Source of the DNA: Streptosporangium sp. NBC_01495
GTDB taxonomy: Bacteria; Actinomycetota; Actinomycetes; Streptosporangiales; Streptosporangiaceae
DNA: 64,000 bases
Direction: 5' to 3'
Assembly: GCF_036250735.1 (NCBI RefSeq)
Contig: NZ_CP109431.1
Coordinates: forward strand, 1 to 64,000
Shown here: one piece after another, positions 25,544 to 34,281 of the stretch
Position numbering within the stretch: position 1 is the first letter of the stretch
Layout: each line of letters starts with the position of its first letter
The notes under the pieces: generated by a model
What the model saw: only the letters and a program-made list of their open reading frames with translations
Told to the model about the DNA's origin: nothing
Database searches by the model: none
Translations under genes and position numbers: made by a program

Positions 25544-26200
25544 TCAGTCGAAGACGGGTTTTCCGGTGCGGGTGCGCTTGAGCTCGAAGAATCCCGCGAT
25601 GCTGGTGACTGCCACCAGGCCGTCCCACAGCCGCCCGGCTTCCGGGCCGCGGGGGATCGAGGCGATGACCGGTCCGAAGAACGCGTTGTCGCCGATGGCG
25701 ATCACCGGTGTGCCGACGTCCCGGCCTACCCGGCTGATGCCGTTCTCGTGGCTGTGGTGCAGTGCGCTGTCGTAGTCGGCGGAGTCGGCCGCGCGGGCCA
25801 ATTCGACCGGCAGGCCGGCGGCGTGCAGGGCGTGGCGGTAGGTCTCGTCCGCGTGGGGCCTTTTCTCGTGGTGAAAGCGGATGCCGAGTTCGGTGTAGAG
25901 CCGTTCCAGGGCCTGGTTGGGATCGGCGCCGACGTGCTGGGCGTGCTGGGCCGCGGCGATCAGGACGCGCACGGCTCCCCAGGAGGAGTTCATGCGCTTT
26001 TGGTAGCTTTCGCTGAGGTTGTCGCGGCCGGTGTTGAGGATCGCCAGGCTCATGACGTGCCAGCGGATTGTCACGGGGCGAACGCTTTGGACCTCCCGTA
26101 TCCAGCGTGAGGTGATCCAGGCCCAGGGGCACATCGGGTCGAACCAGAAGTCGACCGTCGTTGTCGGCGGGTGGGACGTGGAAGCAGCGGTCACGTGCAT
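25544..26200 (-). CDS. DsbA-family protein, mycothiol-dependent nitroreductase type
   Basis: 218 residues. VDFWFDPMCPWAWITSRWIR holds the CPWA active site in the FDP-CPWAW-TSRW setting of the Rv2466c group of mycobacteria, which uses mycothiol to reduce substrates. A helical insert (MNSSWGAVRVLIAAAQHAQH) and the cis-Pro loop DVGTPVIAIGDNAFFGPV follow. Mycothiol use fits an actinomycete. The ATG at 26200 has weak upstream spacing. It could detoxify or reduce a pathway intermediate; family assignment is firm, role inferred. Confidence 0.8.
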   Translation of the reverse strand: MHVTAASTSHPPTTTVDFWFDPMCPWAWITSRWIREVQSVRPVTIRWHVMSLAILNTGRDNLSESYQKRMNSSWGAVRVLIAAAQHAQHVGADPNQALERLYTELGIRFHHEKRPHADETYRHALHAAGLPVELARAADSADYDSALHHSHENGISRVGRDVGTPVIAIGDNAFFGPVIASIPRGPEAGRLWDGLVAVTSIAGFFELKRTRTGKPVFD

Positions 26201-26260
26201 CTCCTGTCAGGGTTGTCTCTTCTCGCCTGCGCGTAGGGCTCCTGGTGCGGGGCCCGTCGA

Positions 26261-27355
26261 TTACCTGGTGGGCGCGGGCGGCAGATCGTCGGTGAACAGC
26301 CGTTCGGTCAGGCTGAGGCTCCAGCGGGCCGGTGGTGATAGTTCGTCTGCGCCGTACAGGTCCAGGAAGTCCTCGGGCAGTCGTGTGGTCTGGGTGAGCG
26401 CGCGCAGCGCGGGCTGCGGGATCGGGGCCTGGGGATAAAGCCGCTGAGCGGTGCCCAGTGCGTAGAAGGCCGCGGCGCGTAACCGGTCGTTGTCGCAGGC
26501 TTCGAGAAACGCATTCCAGGCGAAGGGGGCGTGGTTCAGGTAGGCCAGCAGGTCGACGTATTGCATGAGGCGTTGAAAGCGTCCGCGGTGCACGTGGTGC
26601 AGCGTGGTCGATTCCTCGTAGATGTGCAGGCATAGGTCGAGTAGGAGGTGTGGGGGCGCCATCACCGGCGCCGGGGTGGTCGTTGAAGCAGTGGCCGCGT
26701 CGAAGATCGTCGCGCAGTCCAGGTGGTGAGCGGTGTGGTGCGACAGGTTGGTGGCGGCGTCGACGATGATCACGGGGAGCAGGGGGTCGCCGGTTGTTTT
26801 CAGCAGGCGGGGAAGCGTATCTGCCTGTGGTGATCGCGCGATGATCGTCTGTTTGTCGGCCGACAGGTCGCCGGTCTTGTAGCCGTATTGGGTCAGGGTG
26901 TGAGTGAAGCGCTCCTGGTGGCCGGGCGAGATGAGCAGGTCAAGGTCCGACATCGGTCGCACGCCGGGGTCGGCGTAGGTGTCGCCGATGAGCGCCGGGC
27001 CCCGGCGCAGCAGGACCTCCACGCTGGCGCGGCGCAGCCGGTCGATGAGAAGTTCGGCTTCCTCGCGCATCCGCCGGTTGCGGTAGGCGGTGGCGGCATG
27101 CCAGGTCTCATACAGTGCGTAGCCGCGCGGCAGGGTTCCGCCCGCGGCCGTCCAGGGACCGGTGAGCAGGCGCCAGGCCAGGCCCATCAGGCGGTGGCGG
27201 TACAGCTGTGTGGTCAGGAAGGGCCAGTTCAGATGGTCCTGGCAGGCGATGAGTGCCGGGAGTGGGTCACCGTCGGTGCCGGCGTCGCCAAAGGACGCCC
27301 ACCCGTGCTTGCCCACGCTTATCAAGAAGTCGATGTCGTGTGTGGTACCGAGCAT
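26261..27355 (-). CDS. Nucleotidyltransferase-fold protein (PF14907-like)
   Basis: 364 residues. The central motif LRRGPALIGDTYADPGVRPM followed by SDLDLLISP is the K/R-G-Y-dpg-R-SDLDLL signature of the NTP_transf_5 family, with two metal-binding Asp residues. Later come VDAATNLSHHTAHHLDCATI and a helical C-terminus (FAWNAFLEACDNDRLRAAAF). Members often sit in natural-product clusters and are thought to transfer nucleotidyl groups. It is the first gene of the minus-strand group and is divergent from the dioxygenase. The ATG is at 27355. Confidence 0.75.
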   Translation of the reverse strand: MLGTTHDIDFLISVGKHGWASFGDAGTDGDPLPALIACQDHLNWPFLTTQLYRHRLMGLAWRLLTGPWTAAGGTLPRGYALYETWHAATAYRNRRMREEAELLIDRLRRASVEVLLRRGPALIGDTYADPGVRPMSDLDLLISPGHQERFTHTLTQYGYKTGDLSADKQTIIARSPQADTLPRLLKTTGDPLLPVIIVDAATNLSHHTAHHLDCATIFDAATASTTTPAPVMAPPHLLLDLCLHIYEESTTLHHVHRGRFQRLMQYVDLLAYLNHAPFAWNAFLEACDNDRLRAAAFYALGTAQRLYPQAPIPQPALRALTQTTRLPEDFLDLYGADELSPPARWSLSLTERLFTDDLPPAPTR

Positions 27356-28030
27356 TTTCGATCACATCCCGTCGTCGACCGGTGCACTGATCTTTTCGGA
27401 ACGATTAACGCGAGGCTTCGCCGTGTCTGCCGGGCGAAAGCCGAAAATGGTCGATCAATCCTGTTGTGAAGGCGCAGCACCATCGATGCGAATGGTGAAA
27501 TTTTCGGCGTTTCAGCAAAAACGAGCCTCGCTCGCCTTCGCTATCTGGAAAGGCCCATCGTTGGCCATCTCGTCCCGAAGGCTACGCGCCCGAGCATGGT
27601 TACTCAAGAGGGAATCGGGTTTCACTGGTGAGCATGCCGACCACGTTGCGACTAAAAGGCACGACGGTCTGACCTCCCCGGGCCTAACCGCTCCCTTCCC
27701 CCGTCCCCTCTGGCGTGAGGTTCTTCTATTGATAACGAGGTCGGCGCGATGCCTTCGGCAAGCCGCTCTTAGCGAGCGGCAGACAGCCGGCTCTTCTTGC
27801 CACCGCAAGAGAGGTGATCACCAGCTGTTCATCGCGTGTTTCTTTTCACGGAAAAGTCTACAAATGACCAGGTGGAAGGACACATAGCGTAGCTCCACGG
27901 GCAGAAGGTGCGTCTGCACCATCACCTTCGGCCCCCTAAGCCGAGAAAAGCCAGGAAGAGGATCCGCACACGCAAGATCAATTCGTTTCTGATGCGCGAG
28001 TATCCGATACAGCAGAGCAGGCGCCCTGAC
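27356..28030. promoter_or_regulatory. Divergent control region between the two operons
   Basis: About 675 bases, less GC-rich than the genes on either side, between the outward-facing nucleotidyltransferase and dioxygenase genes. No frame shows coding bias or motifs. Both operons presumably start here; I could not pick out -35/-10 boxes with confidence. Confidence 0.45.
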
Positions 28031-29074
28031 ATGTCAGCTTCTATTGAATCGAGAGTTTCAGCAAGCTACTTTGGCGGATGTCATCACGCGATGCGACACC
28101 ACGAAGGTGCGTTTCGCCAGATCCACGACATCCTCCTTGAGAGGGAAACGAGGGAAGCAGTGCGAATAACGGGCGAGCATATCGACCAACTGAATGAGAC
28201 CGGATATGTTCTGGTCGATGATTTCCTGTCTCCGCGTGAGCTGGCTGCTTGCCAGGCGGAGGTGGGACGATATTTTCCGTCGTGTGAGGAGTTTCTCGCC
28301 GATCCGCAGCGGCACGCTTCGCTGGAAAAGGTCATCTCCTTCCCGTTCGCGGGTGAGGCGCTGAACGAGGTGACGACGCATCCGGAGATCATGAATTTTC
28401 TCGAGCGCCTGTACGGCACCGCCGATCTGCGGTTGGGGGAGTCGGCGCTGCAGGTCAAGTACGGTCGCCGCGTCGCGCCCGGAACCGATCAGTTCTTGCA
28501 TACCGACGCCTGGGGGAAAAAGTCCTCGCTCTACCCGCGCGAGGAGGGTCTCTTCCGTCAGACCTTCATGATCGTGTACTACTGCGACGTCACCGCCGAA
28601 CTCGGTCCCACCCGGGTGCTGTCTTGGGAGCACACCCGCGGTATGCCGTTGCTGGCGCCCGGGCGGCACAGCGTCCGCCGGCCCGAGGACTACCCCGCGT
28701 TGTACGCGCAGGAGGAGCCGATCTTGGCCCGGGCGGGATCGCTGCTGGTCTTCACCGCCGCGACCCTGCATCGCGGAACCGCGGTCAGCGCCCAGGTCGG
28801 ACAGCGGTATGCGCACTTCATCACCTATCACGCAGCGGCGTCGAGCTGGATGCAGTCCCATCCTTGGCCGTCGGGAACGCGTCCACATCCGGACAGCGAC
28901 ACGATGCGGCGTTTCGTCGAGCGCGCCACTCCGTCGCAGCGAGCGTTGCTCGGCTTCCCCTGCCCGGGGCATCCCTACTGGAACGACGAGACGATCGGCG
29001 GGGTCGCGCAGCGCTATCCCGGGATGGACACAGGACCGTACAAGGCCGCTATCGGTGATGCGGGCAGCGGGTGA
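28031..29074 (+). CDS. Phytanoyl-CoA dioxygenase-family Fe(II)/2-oxoglutarate oxygenase
   Basis: About 347 residues. The iron ligands are HxD in QFLHTDAWGKK and the distal His in TLHRGTAVSAQ. DDFLSPRELAACQAEVGRYF is the family N-terminal segment. PhyH enzymes hydroxylate, epoxidise or desaturate small molecules using O2 and 2-oxoglutarate. ATG 28031 is a choice; in-frame starts at 27908 and 27992 exist and no ribosome-binding site decides. First gene of the left arm of the presumed cluster; a hydroxylation of the sugar or nucleoside is likely. Confidence 0.8.
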   Translation: MSASIESRVSASYFGGCHHAMRHHEGAFRQIHDILLERETREAVRITGEHIDQLNETGYVLVDDFLSPRELAACQAEVGRYFPSCEEFLADPQRHASLEKVISFPFAGEALNEVTTHPEIMNFLERLYGTADLRLGESALQVKYGRRVAPGTDQFLHTDAWGKKSSLYPREEGLFRQTFMIVYYCDVTAELGPTRVLSWEHTRGMPLLAPGRHSVRRPEDYPALYAQEEPILARAGSLLVFTAATLHRGTAVSAQVGQRYAHFITYHAAASSWMQSHPWPSGTRPHPDSDTMRRFVERATPSQRALLGFPCPGHPYWNDETIGGVAQRYPGMDTGPYKAAIGDAGSG

Positions 29075-29213
29075 GGATGCTCGTCCGCCCTGGTGGGAAG
29101 CGGGCGGATCGTACGGTTTGCCTGCGGGTCTGCCCAGTGCGTCAGGCGTGCCCAGCGGGGAGCCAGGCGGGTGATTCATCATCGTTTTCTCCAGCCGGTG
29201 AAGCTGCAGCGGG

Positions 29214-29462
29214 ATGGCGAGACAGGGGCAGGATACGTGCTGTAAGCAATCCACGCACGCGTCTGGCAGCCTTCCAAACACGTGCTTGACGGAGTGGTGT
29301 TCGGGGTGCACGCTTCCGAATGTGACGCACAGCGCGCCGGTGAGGCCGGAGCGCGAACAGATCGCCGCGTGCGTGCCCGCCGTGAAGACGGGCTCCATCG
29401 TTGCCCGGCCCGGGCGCAGGTCATCGCCGGGCCGGCACGCCCACCGAACCGGTAAGGGGTGA
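29214..29462 (+). CDS. Small Cys-rich ORF coupled to the radical SAM gene
   Basis: 82 residues with seven Cys, clustered in DTCCKQSTHA and TCLTEWCSGCTLPN, then a basic C-terminus. Its TGA overlaps the GTG of the radical SAM gene (GTGA), so translation of one would feed the other. Third-position GC is fair but below that of the neighbours, and there is no strong ribosome-binding site. It could be a peptide substrate, a small metal-binding helper or chance. No family recognised. Confidence 0.35.
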   Translation: MARQGQDTCCKQSTHASGSLPNTCLTEWCSGCTLPNVTHSAPVRPEREQIAACVPAVKTGSIVARPGRRSSPGRHAHRTGKG

Positions 29463-31276
29463 TCCGTTTGTCGGCATTACAGCGTGAGATCGACGCGATC
29501 CGGGACCGTGAAATCGTCTTGGGAAAGCCCTACGACCCTGCGGCCACGACCGCGCCGGACCCGCTGCGGGTGGTGTTCTTCCTGCCCTACGGCCATGAGT
29601 TCTCCCTGCTGTGCATGGGAGCTCTGGCCCTGTACGACCTGATCAACCGTGATTCTGACATTCCGGCGGTGGCCGAACGCGCCATCGTCTACGCCTGCTT
29701 GGGCACCGCCGGTAACCGGCTCGCCGTTCCCGGCGGGCAGGCTTATCGCTCCATCGAAAACCCCGCTCCGGTCGTCGGCGCCGACGTCTTGGGGGTGAGC
29801 GTCACCAACTCCGCCGACCTGGTGTCGCTGTTTAAGGTGCTGGATCTGGCGGGCATCCCCCGGCGCAGCGCCGATCGCGTCGTGGGTGTCCACCCGTTGG
29901 TGGTGGGCGGCAACGGCGGGTTCGCCAACCCCGAAATCCTCGCCGACTACCTCGACGTCGTCGCCCAGGGGGAGGCCGAGAGGTCCTTCGTCGAGCTGAT
30001 CGGCGTTGTGTATCGCGGCCTGCGCGGCGGCGCGAGCCGTCAGCAGGTGTGGGAACAGCTCGCCGGAGTCGCGGGCCTGTATGTTCCGCAGCTGTATACC
30101 TGCGACGTCGAAGCCGGCGGCGCCATCACGGCGATCCGCCCGTCCACGCCGCGAGCACCCCGGCGCGTTGCGCCGCAGGTTCTGGCGGCCACCGAGCTGC
30201 ACCGGGCGCACTTCGTCGCGCCGATCAGCGACGGCAGGCGGGTCATGATGGTGCCGACCCTGGGTTGTCGCCACTCCTGCCATTTCTGCACGCTGGGCGT
30301 ACCGGAGTTTCGCCAGGCGCCCCTGAAGGTCTTGCAGGATTACCTGCGGCTGGCCCAGCGCCACGGCATCGCTCAGGTCGTGATCAGCTCGCCGACCTTC
30401 ACCCAGTACCGCCACCACGGTGAGCTGCTGGCCCAGCTGCGCGACTACACCTTGGCCAGTGGGGAGGCGGTGAGCACCATCATCGGATCGGTGCGCGCCG
30501 ATGAGCTGACACCTGGGTACCTGTCGGCGGTGGCCGAGGTCGGTGACTTCGGCCACCTGTTCACCGAGCTGCAACTGCCCGGCCGCGTTCGGGGCATCGT
30601 GACGATCGCCCCGGAGTTCGCCAGCGAGGACCTGGTCGCCATCTTCAACAAGACCATGACCAACCAGCGCGTACGCAAGGCGCTGGAGCTGCTGCGCGAC
30701 AACCCCGACTTCGCGCACGTGATGTTGTACTTCATCGTCGGCGCGCCCGGGGAGAGCCGCCAGGACCGGCTGAGGATCGCCGACTACGCCGCCGAGGTCT
30801 TCTCCCTGCTCGGCCGCGATGACGGCAGCGTCATCGTCAAGCTCCAGCAGTTCATGCCCAAACCCGGGACGGTGAGCCAGCGCCTGGAAATGGCTGATCC
30901 CGCCCTGGTGGACGGCTACGTGCAGGAGATCCGCGAGCGTCTGGCCGATCTGGTCGGCGCGGAAAGCTACCGCGATCACTTCCGGGTGCTGTGGGGAGAG
31001 TCCAGCCGCTTGTACCTGGAGAGCATCTGCCTGCGCGGCGACCGGCGCGTCGGGCCCGTCCTGGAGGAGCTGTATGACTCCGGCCAGGACCTGACCCGCC
31101 TGTCCGGGGAGCAGCTGCGCGAGGTGCTGGCCGCCCACGGTTTGGAGCACGAGCGGTTCCTGCGGCGGCTGGATCCGCACGAGGTATTGCCGTGGGAGGT
31201 GGTCAACACCGTGGATCGCGCCCAGGAGGCCAAGCTTACCCAAGCGCTGGACGCGCGCGCGGCGGCCAGTTCATGA
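29459..31276 (+). CDS. B12-binding-type radical SAM protein
   Basis: 605 residues. Residues 35-190 form a Rossmann-like domain of the cobalamin-binding type (VVGADVLGVSVTNSADLVSL; VVGGNGGFANPEILADYLDV then VAQGEAE). Residues ~265-480 are the radical SAM barrel with the cluster motif GCRHSCHFCTLG (CX3CX2C) and EFASEDLVAIFNKTMTNQRV. A C-terminal helical part (to 605) is unassigned. The His normally binding cobalt from below is not obvious, so B12 use is uncertain. Such enzymes methylate, rearrange or epimerise unreactive carbons. The next gene overlaps by ATGA. Confidence 0.8.
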   Translation: MIRLSALQREIDAIRDREIVLGKPYDPAATTAPDPLRVVFFLPYGHEFSLLCMGALALYDLINRDSDIPAVAERAIVYACLGTAGNRLAVPGGQAYRSIENPAPVVGADVLGVSVTNSADLVSLFKVLDLAGIPRRSADRVVGVHPLVVGGNGGFANPEILADYLDVVAQGEAERSFVELIGVVYRGLRGGASRQQVWEQLAGVAGLYVPQLYTCDVEAGGAITAIRPSTPRAPRRVAPQVLAATELHRAHFVAPISDGRRVMMVPTLGCRHSCHFCTLGVPEFRQAPLKVLQDYLRLAQRHGIAQVVISSPTFTQYRHHGELLAQLRDYTLASGEAVSTIIGSVRADELTPGYLSAVAEVGDFGHLFTELQLPGRVRGIVTIAPEFASEDLVAIFNKTMTNQRVRKALELLRDNPDFAHVMLYFIVGAPGESRQDRLRIADYAAEVFSLLGRDDGSVIVKLQQFMPKPGTVSQRLEMADPALVDGYVQEIRERLADLVGAESYRDHFRVLWGESSRLYLESICLRGDRRVGPVLEELYDSGQDLTRLSGEQLREVLAAHGLEHERFLRRLDPHEVLPWEVVNTVDRAQEAKLTQALDARAAASS

Positions 31277-32049
31277 GGCGCCCGCACCCTAGCGCCGGTG
31301 CCGCGCGCTGGCGTGGCGTATTCGTGATCATCGAAGGAGCCGACGGATCTGGCAAGAGCGCCGTCGCCGACCTGGCGGTGCGGACGCTGGGCGAGCAAGG
31401 TCGCCGCACGCGCATGACCCGGCGCACCGCCCCCGACGGGCCATCGCATCACGCCGCGCTGATCGAGGCGGTCGGCGCCCTGTTCGCCGCGGCCGACGAC
31501 CTGCGAGCCGGCTGTGAACTGCTCAGTGTGGCCGCCGCCGCCCAGTACGCCGCGATCGTGGACGGCCAGGTGCTGCCCGCGCTGCGCCGCGGCGAGGTCG
31601 TCATCGCCGACAGCTGGTGGGCCAAGACCTGGGCCCGGCTCTCGATCGAGGCCACCTACCTCCATCACCTCAACGACGCCCAGGTGCACAAGTTACGGGC
31701 CTGGCAGCAGGCACTGCTGCCAGGCGCCTTCGTGCCGCCCGCCCACCAGCTGACTCTTCTTCTGCGGGCCCCCGAAGACGACCGGGTGCGCTGGTACGAC
31801 GACGCCGGATGCCGCGACGTCGTCTACTCCCCCAGCGGGACCACCTCTTATGAGCCGACGGACTTCGGCCGCCTCACCACCGCCCTGGATCAGCTGCTGA
31901 GCGAAGTGGCCGCCCAGCAGGACTGGCCCATCCTGGTCAACCATCACGGCCGCCTCCCCCGTGAGGTGGCCGCCGAGATGACCGCCTTGATCGAAGCTCA
32001 CCTGTCATCGGCCCCACCGTGTGCGGAGACGATATGCGGCTGTGCCTGA
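31273..32049 (+). CDS. Thymidylate-kinase-like P-loop protein (copy 1)
   Basis: 258 residues starting at the ATG that overlaps the radical SAM stop. VFVIIEGADGSGKSAVADLA is a Walker A of the thymidylate kinase group. The place of the substrate-binding DR(Y/F/H) motif is taken by IADSWWAKTWARLS, so the nucleoside pocket differs from dTMP kinase. The lid region (LRAPEDDRVRWYDDAGCRDV) is also unusual. A second, divergent member sits in the queDEC arm at 60630. Likely phosphorylates a pathway nucleoside or sugar (inference). Confidence 0.7.
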   Translation: MRRPHPSAGAARWRGVFVIIEGADGSGKSAVADLAVRTLGEQGRRTRMTRRTAPDGPSHHAALIEAVGALFAAADDLRAGCELLSVAAAAQYAAIVDGQVLPALRRGEVVIADSWWAKTWARLSIEATYLHHLNDAQVHKLRAWQQALLPGAFVPPAHQLTLLLRAPEDDRVRWYDDAGCRDVVYSPSGTTSYEPTDFGRLTTALDQLLSEVAAQQDWPILVNHHGRLPREVAAEMTALIEAHLSSAPPCAETICGCA

Positions 32050-32891
32050 ATCGCGTCACCCTCGCCGAGAACACCAGCCCGGCCCTGTTCCTGCGCGCCG
32101 CCCACGCGGCGGGGTTCGGCCTGGTCGAGATGTCGGCGCGCCGGTTGGCCGAGGCGCTGCAGGCCGACGATGGCGTACGTGACCTTCTGGGGCCCGGCGG
32201 CGTGGTCCCCATCCACGGAGGCTGGTCGATCCGCTCCCACTGGCAAGAAGCCGCCTTCCGCGCCGCGTTGCCCATCGTGGCCCGGGAAATGGAGTTCGTC
32301 GCGGCGCTCGGCAGTCGCAGCGGCGCCTTGGTGTTGCCCCGGCCCGACCTGGGCGGCCCGGCCGCGCCCGGCCGGACGGTGCTCGTCGACCGGATCCGGC
32401 GGGTGTGTGATCTGGCCGCCGACCGGGGCCTGAACGTCGTGGTGGAATTCATCGGCCTGCACCCCCACCGGCTCACCGATGCCGCTCTCGGCGACCAGGC
32501 GCCGTGCCGCACCCTGGCAGACGCCCTGGACATCGTGGCGCGGGTCGAGCGGCCCAACGCGGGCATCTTGATCGACACTTTCCACTGGCACGCCTCCGGC
32601 GCCACCCCGGCCGATCTTGCGCAGGTTCCCGCCGAGATGCCGCTGGTCGTCCACCTCAACGACGCACCGCCGATACCCGCCGCCGCGTTGGACGATTCCC
32701 AGCGGCTGCTGCCTGGGCACGGCGTCATCGACCTGATGGGGCTGCTGGGCGCCCTGCACGCTCGCGGATACACCGGTCCGCTGTCGATCGAGCTGAAAAA
32801 CCCGCACCTGCACGCGATGGCGCCCGTCCGGGCCGCTGAGTACGCCTGGAAGGCCGCGATGACCGTCCTGCGGCGCGCAGGCCTCACCTGA
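32034..32891 (+). CDS. Sugar phosphate isomerase/epimerase-like TIM barrel (copy 1)
   Basis: 285 residues from ATG 32034, with GGAG upstream; it overlaps the kinase end by 16 bases. AP endonuclease 2/xylose-isomerase-like fold. Metal-binding candidates are the Glu in LNVVVEFIGLHP, the Asp-His of GILIDTFHWHASGATP, the His of MPLVVHLNDAPP and the Glu of GPLSIELKNP. The family includes inosose dehydratases, hydroxypyruvate isomerases and ketose epimerases. With the dehydrogenase and aminotransferase that follow, it fits making a keto sugar or keto cyclitol that is then aminated. Confidence 0.8.
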   Translation: MRLCLNRVTLAENTSPALFLRAAHAAGFGLVEMSARRLAEALQADDGVRDLLGPGGVVPIHGGWSIRSHWQEAAFRAALPIVAREMEFVAALGSRSGALVLPRPDLGGPAAPGRTVLVDRIRRVCDLAADRGLNVVVEFIGLHPHRLTDAALGDQAPCRTLADALDIVARVERPNAGILIDTFHWHASGATPADLAQVPAEMPLVVHLNDAPPIPAAALDDSQRLLPGHGVIDLMGLLGALHARGYTGPLSIELKNPHLHAMAPVRAAEYAWKAAMTVLRRAGLT

Positions 32892-32928
32892 GCAGATCTG
32901 CCCTGCCCACGTAGCGATGGGAGTATCG

Positions 32929-34281
32929 ATGCCCTATCCCTGCCCTCCCCCCTCGACCAGCCGGGGACGGCGCCGCGTCCGGGTGGGCGTGCTCGGCTGT
33001 GGCCTGATCGGCGCCGAACATCTGCGGGCCTGGCAGGCCGTCGAGCGCGCCGCACCGGGCAGCGTCGAGATCACCGCGCTCGCCGACACGGTCGCACAGC
33101 ACGCCGAGCGCTGCGCCGACCAGGTGGCCGCCTGGCAACCGCGGCGCCCCCGCGTCCTGGCCAGCGGCATGCACCTGCTGGATTCGGGCCTGGTCGACGG
33201 CGTTGACATCTGCCTGCCGGTGGCCGATCACCAGCAGGCCGCCTGCGCCGCCGCGGCCCGTGGCCTGCACGTCCTGGTGGAAAAACCGCTGGCCTCCACC
33301 ATCGCCGCGGGCCGGGCCATGGTGGAGGCGGCCCGTGCGGCGGGATGCGTGCTGTCGCTGGCCGAAAACCACCGCCGCACCCTCGCGATCCGCACCACCG
33401 GCTGGCTGCTGCAGCGCGGCGTCATCGGCACGCCGTACCTTGTGAGCGCTCACCGCAGCCGCTATGAGGCCCCGGCCGAGCGGCCCTGGCACTGGCGTGC
33501 CAGCCGCAGCCGGGGCGGCGGCGGGTGGGCCCTGGACAACGGCGCCCACCTGCTGGACTCCTGGCAGTACTTCTTCGGTCCCATCCACGCCGTCACCGCC
33601 ACGACCAGCCAGGTGCTGCAGCGCCGCCTGACCCACCCGGCCCATCCGACGGGCTGGCGCCTCGATGAGCGCGAGGACCTGCTGGCCGCCATGGTGAGCT
33701 TCACCAGCGGCATGACCGCCCTGTTGTCGTGCACCTCGGCCCTGCCCGGCGCCGAGCGGTTTGCCTTCACCATCCAGGGCGACGGCGGCGCCATCGTCGA
33801 CGAGGGCGGGCAGCTGTTTCACGCCCCGCTGTCCAGTGCGCACGTCCACACCCGCGGCCATGACGCCAGTGACAGCGCCGGTGAAGGTGCCGGTGAAGGT
33901 GCCGGTGAAGGTGCCGGTGAAGGTGCCGGTGAGGACGCTGGTGCCCGCATCGCCGACTTCCAGCAGCCCTATCTCGACAGCCTGACGCCGTCGGAGCGCG
34001 AGCGGCTGTTTCCCCATGGGCTGATGGACGGTTTCGCCATCGAGTGCGCGGAGTTCCTGCGCGCCATCGCCGACGGCGCCCCGGTCGAGATCACCGGCGA
34101 CGACGGCCTGCGGACGTTGGCGGCCTCCCTGGCGTTCTACGAATCGGCCCTCATCGGCGCCACGGTCACCGTCGAGGAGGTCGCCCGCGAGACGATTCAC
34201 GCCTACCAGGACACCATCACCGCCCCCACCCCGCCGCTCCCCGGCCTGCGGCGGAACACGACGACAGGTGGAACGTCATGA
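32929..34281 (+). CDS. Gfo/Idh/MocA-family NAD(P)-dependent dehydrogenase
   Basis: About 450 residues from ATG 32929, chosen because GGGAG lies seven bases upstream. RVGVLGCGLIGAEHLRAWQA is the Rossmann loop and HVLVEKPLAST the EKP signature with the catalytic Lys. The second half is the beta-sheet substrate domain (GGGGWALDNGAHLLDSW has the D-x-x-x-H active-site pair). Residues ~320-340 hold a run of AGEG repeats coded by a 12-bp tandem repeat (about 33887-33934). Acts on sugars or inositols, oxidising a hydroxyl before transamination. The last codons overlap the aminotransferase start. Confidence 0.85.
   Translation: MPYPCPPPSTSRGRRRVRVGVLGCGLIGAEHLRAWQAVERAAPGSVEITALADTVAQHAERCADQVAAWQPRRPRVLASGMHLLDSGLVDGVDICLPVADHQQAACAAAARGLHVLVEKPLASTIAAGRAMVEAARAAGCVLSLAENHRRTLAIRTTGWLLQRGVIGTPYLVSAHRSRYEAPAERPWHWRASRSRGGGGWALDNGAHLLDSWQYFFGPIHAVTATTSQVLQRRLTHPAHPTGWRLDEREDLLAAMVSFTSGMTALLSCTSALPGAERFAFTIQGDGGAIVDEGGQLFHAPLSSAHVHTRGHDASDSAGEGAGEGAGEGAGEGAGEDAGARIADFQQPYLDSLTPSERERLFPHGLMDGFAIECAEFLRAIADGAPVEITGDDGLRTLAASLAFYESALIGATVTVEEVARETIHAYQDTITAPTPPLPGLRRNTTTGGTS

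Noticed and set aside
25095..26633. 512-codon minus-strand frame across three genes
   Set aside because: Reads through the DsbA and aldo/keto reductase genes in the wrong frame with basic, low-complexity sequence.
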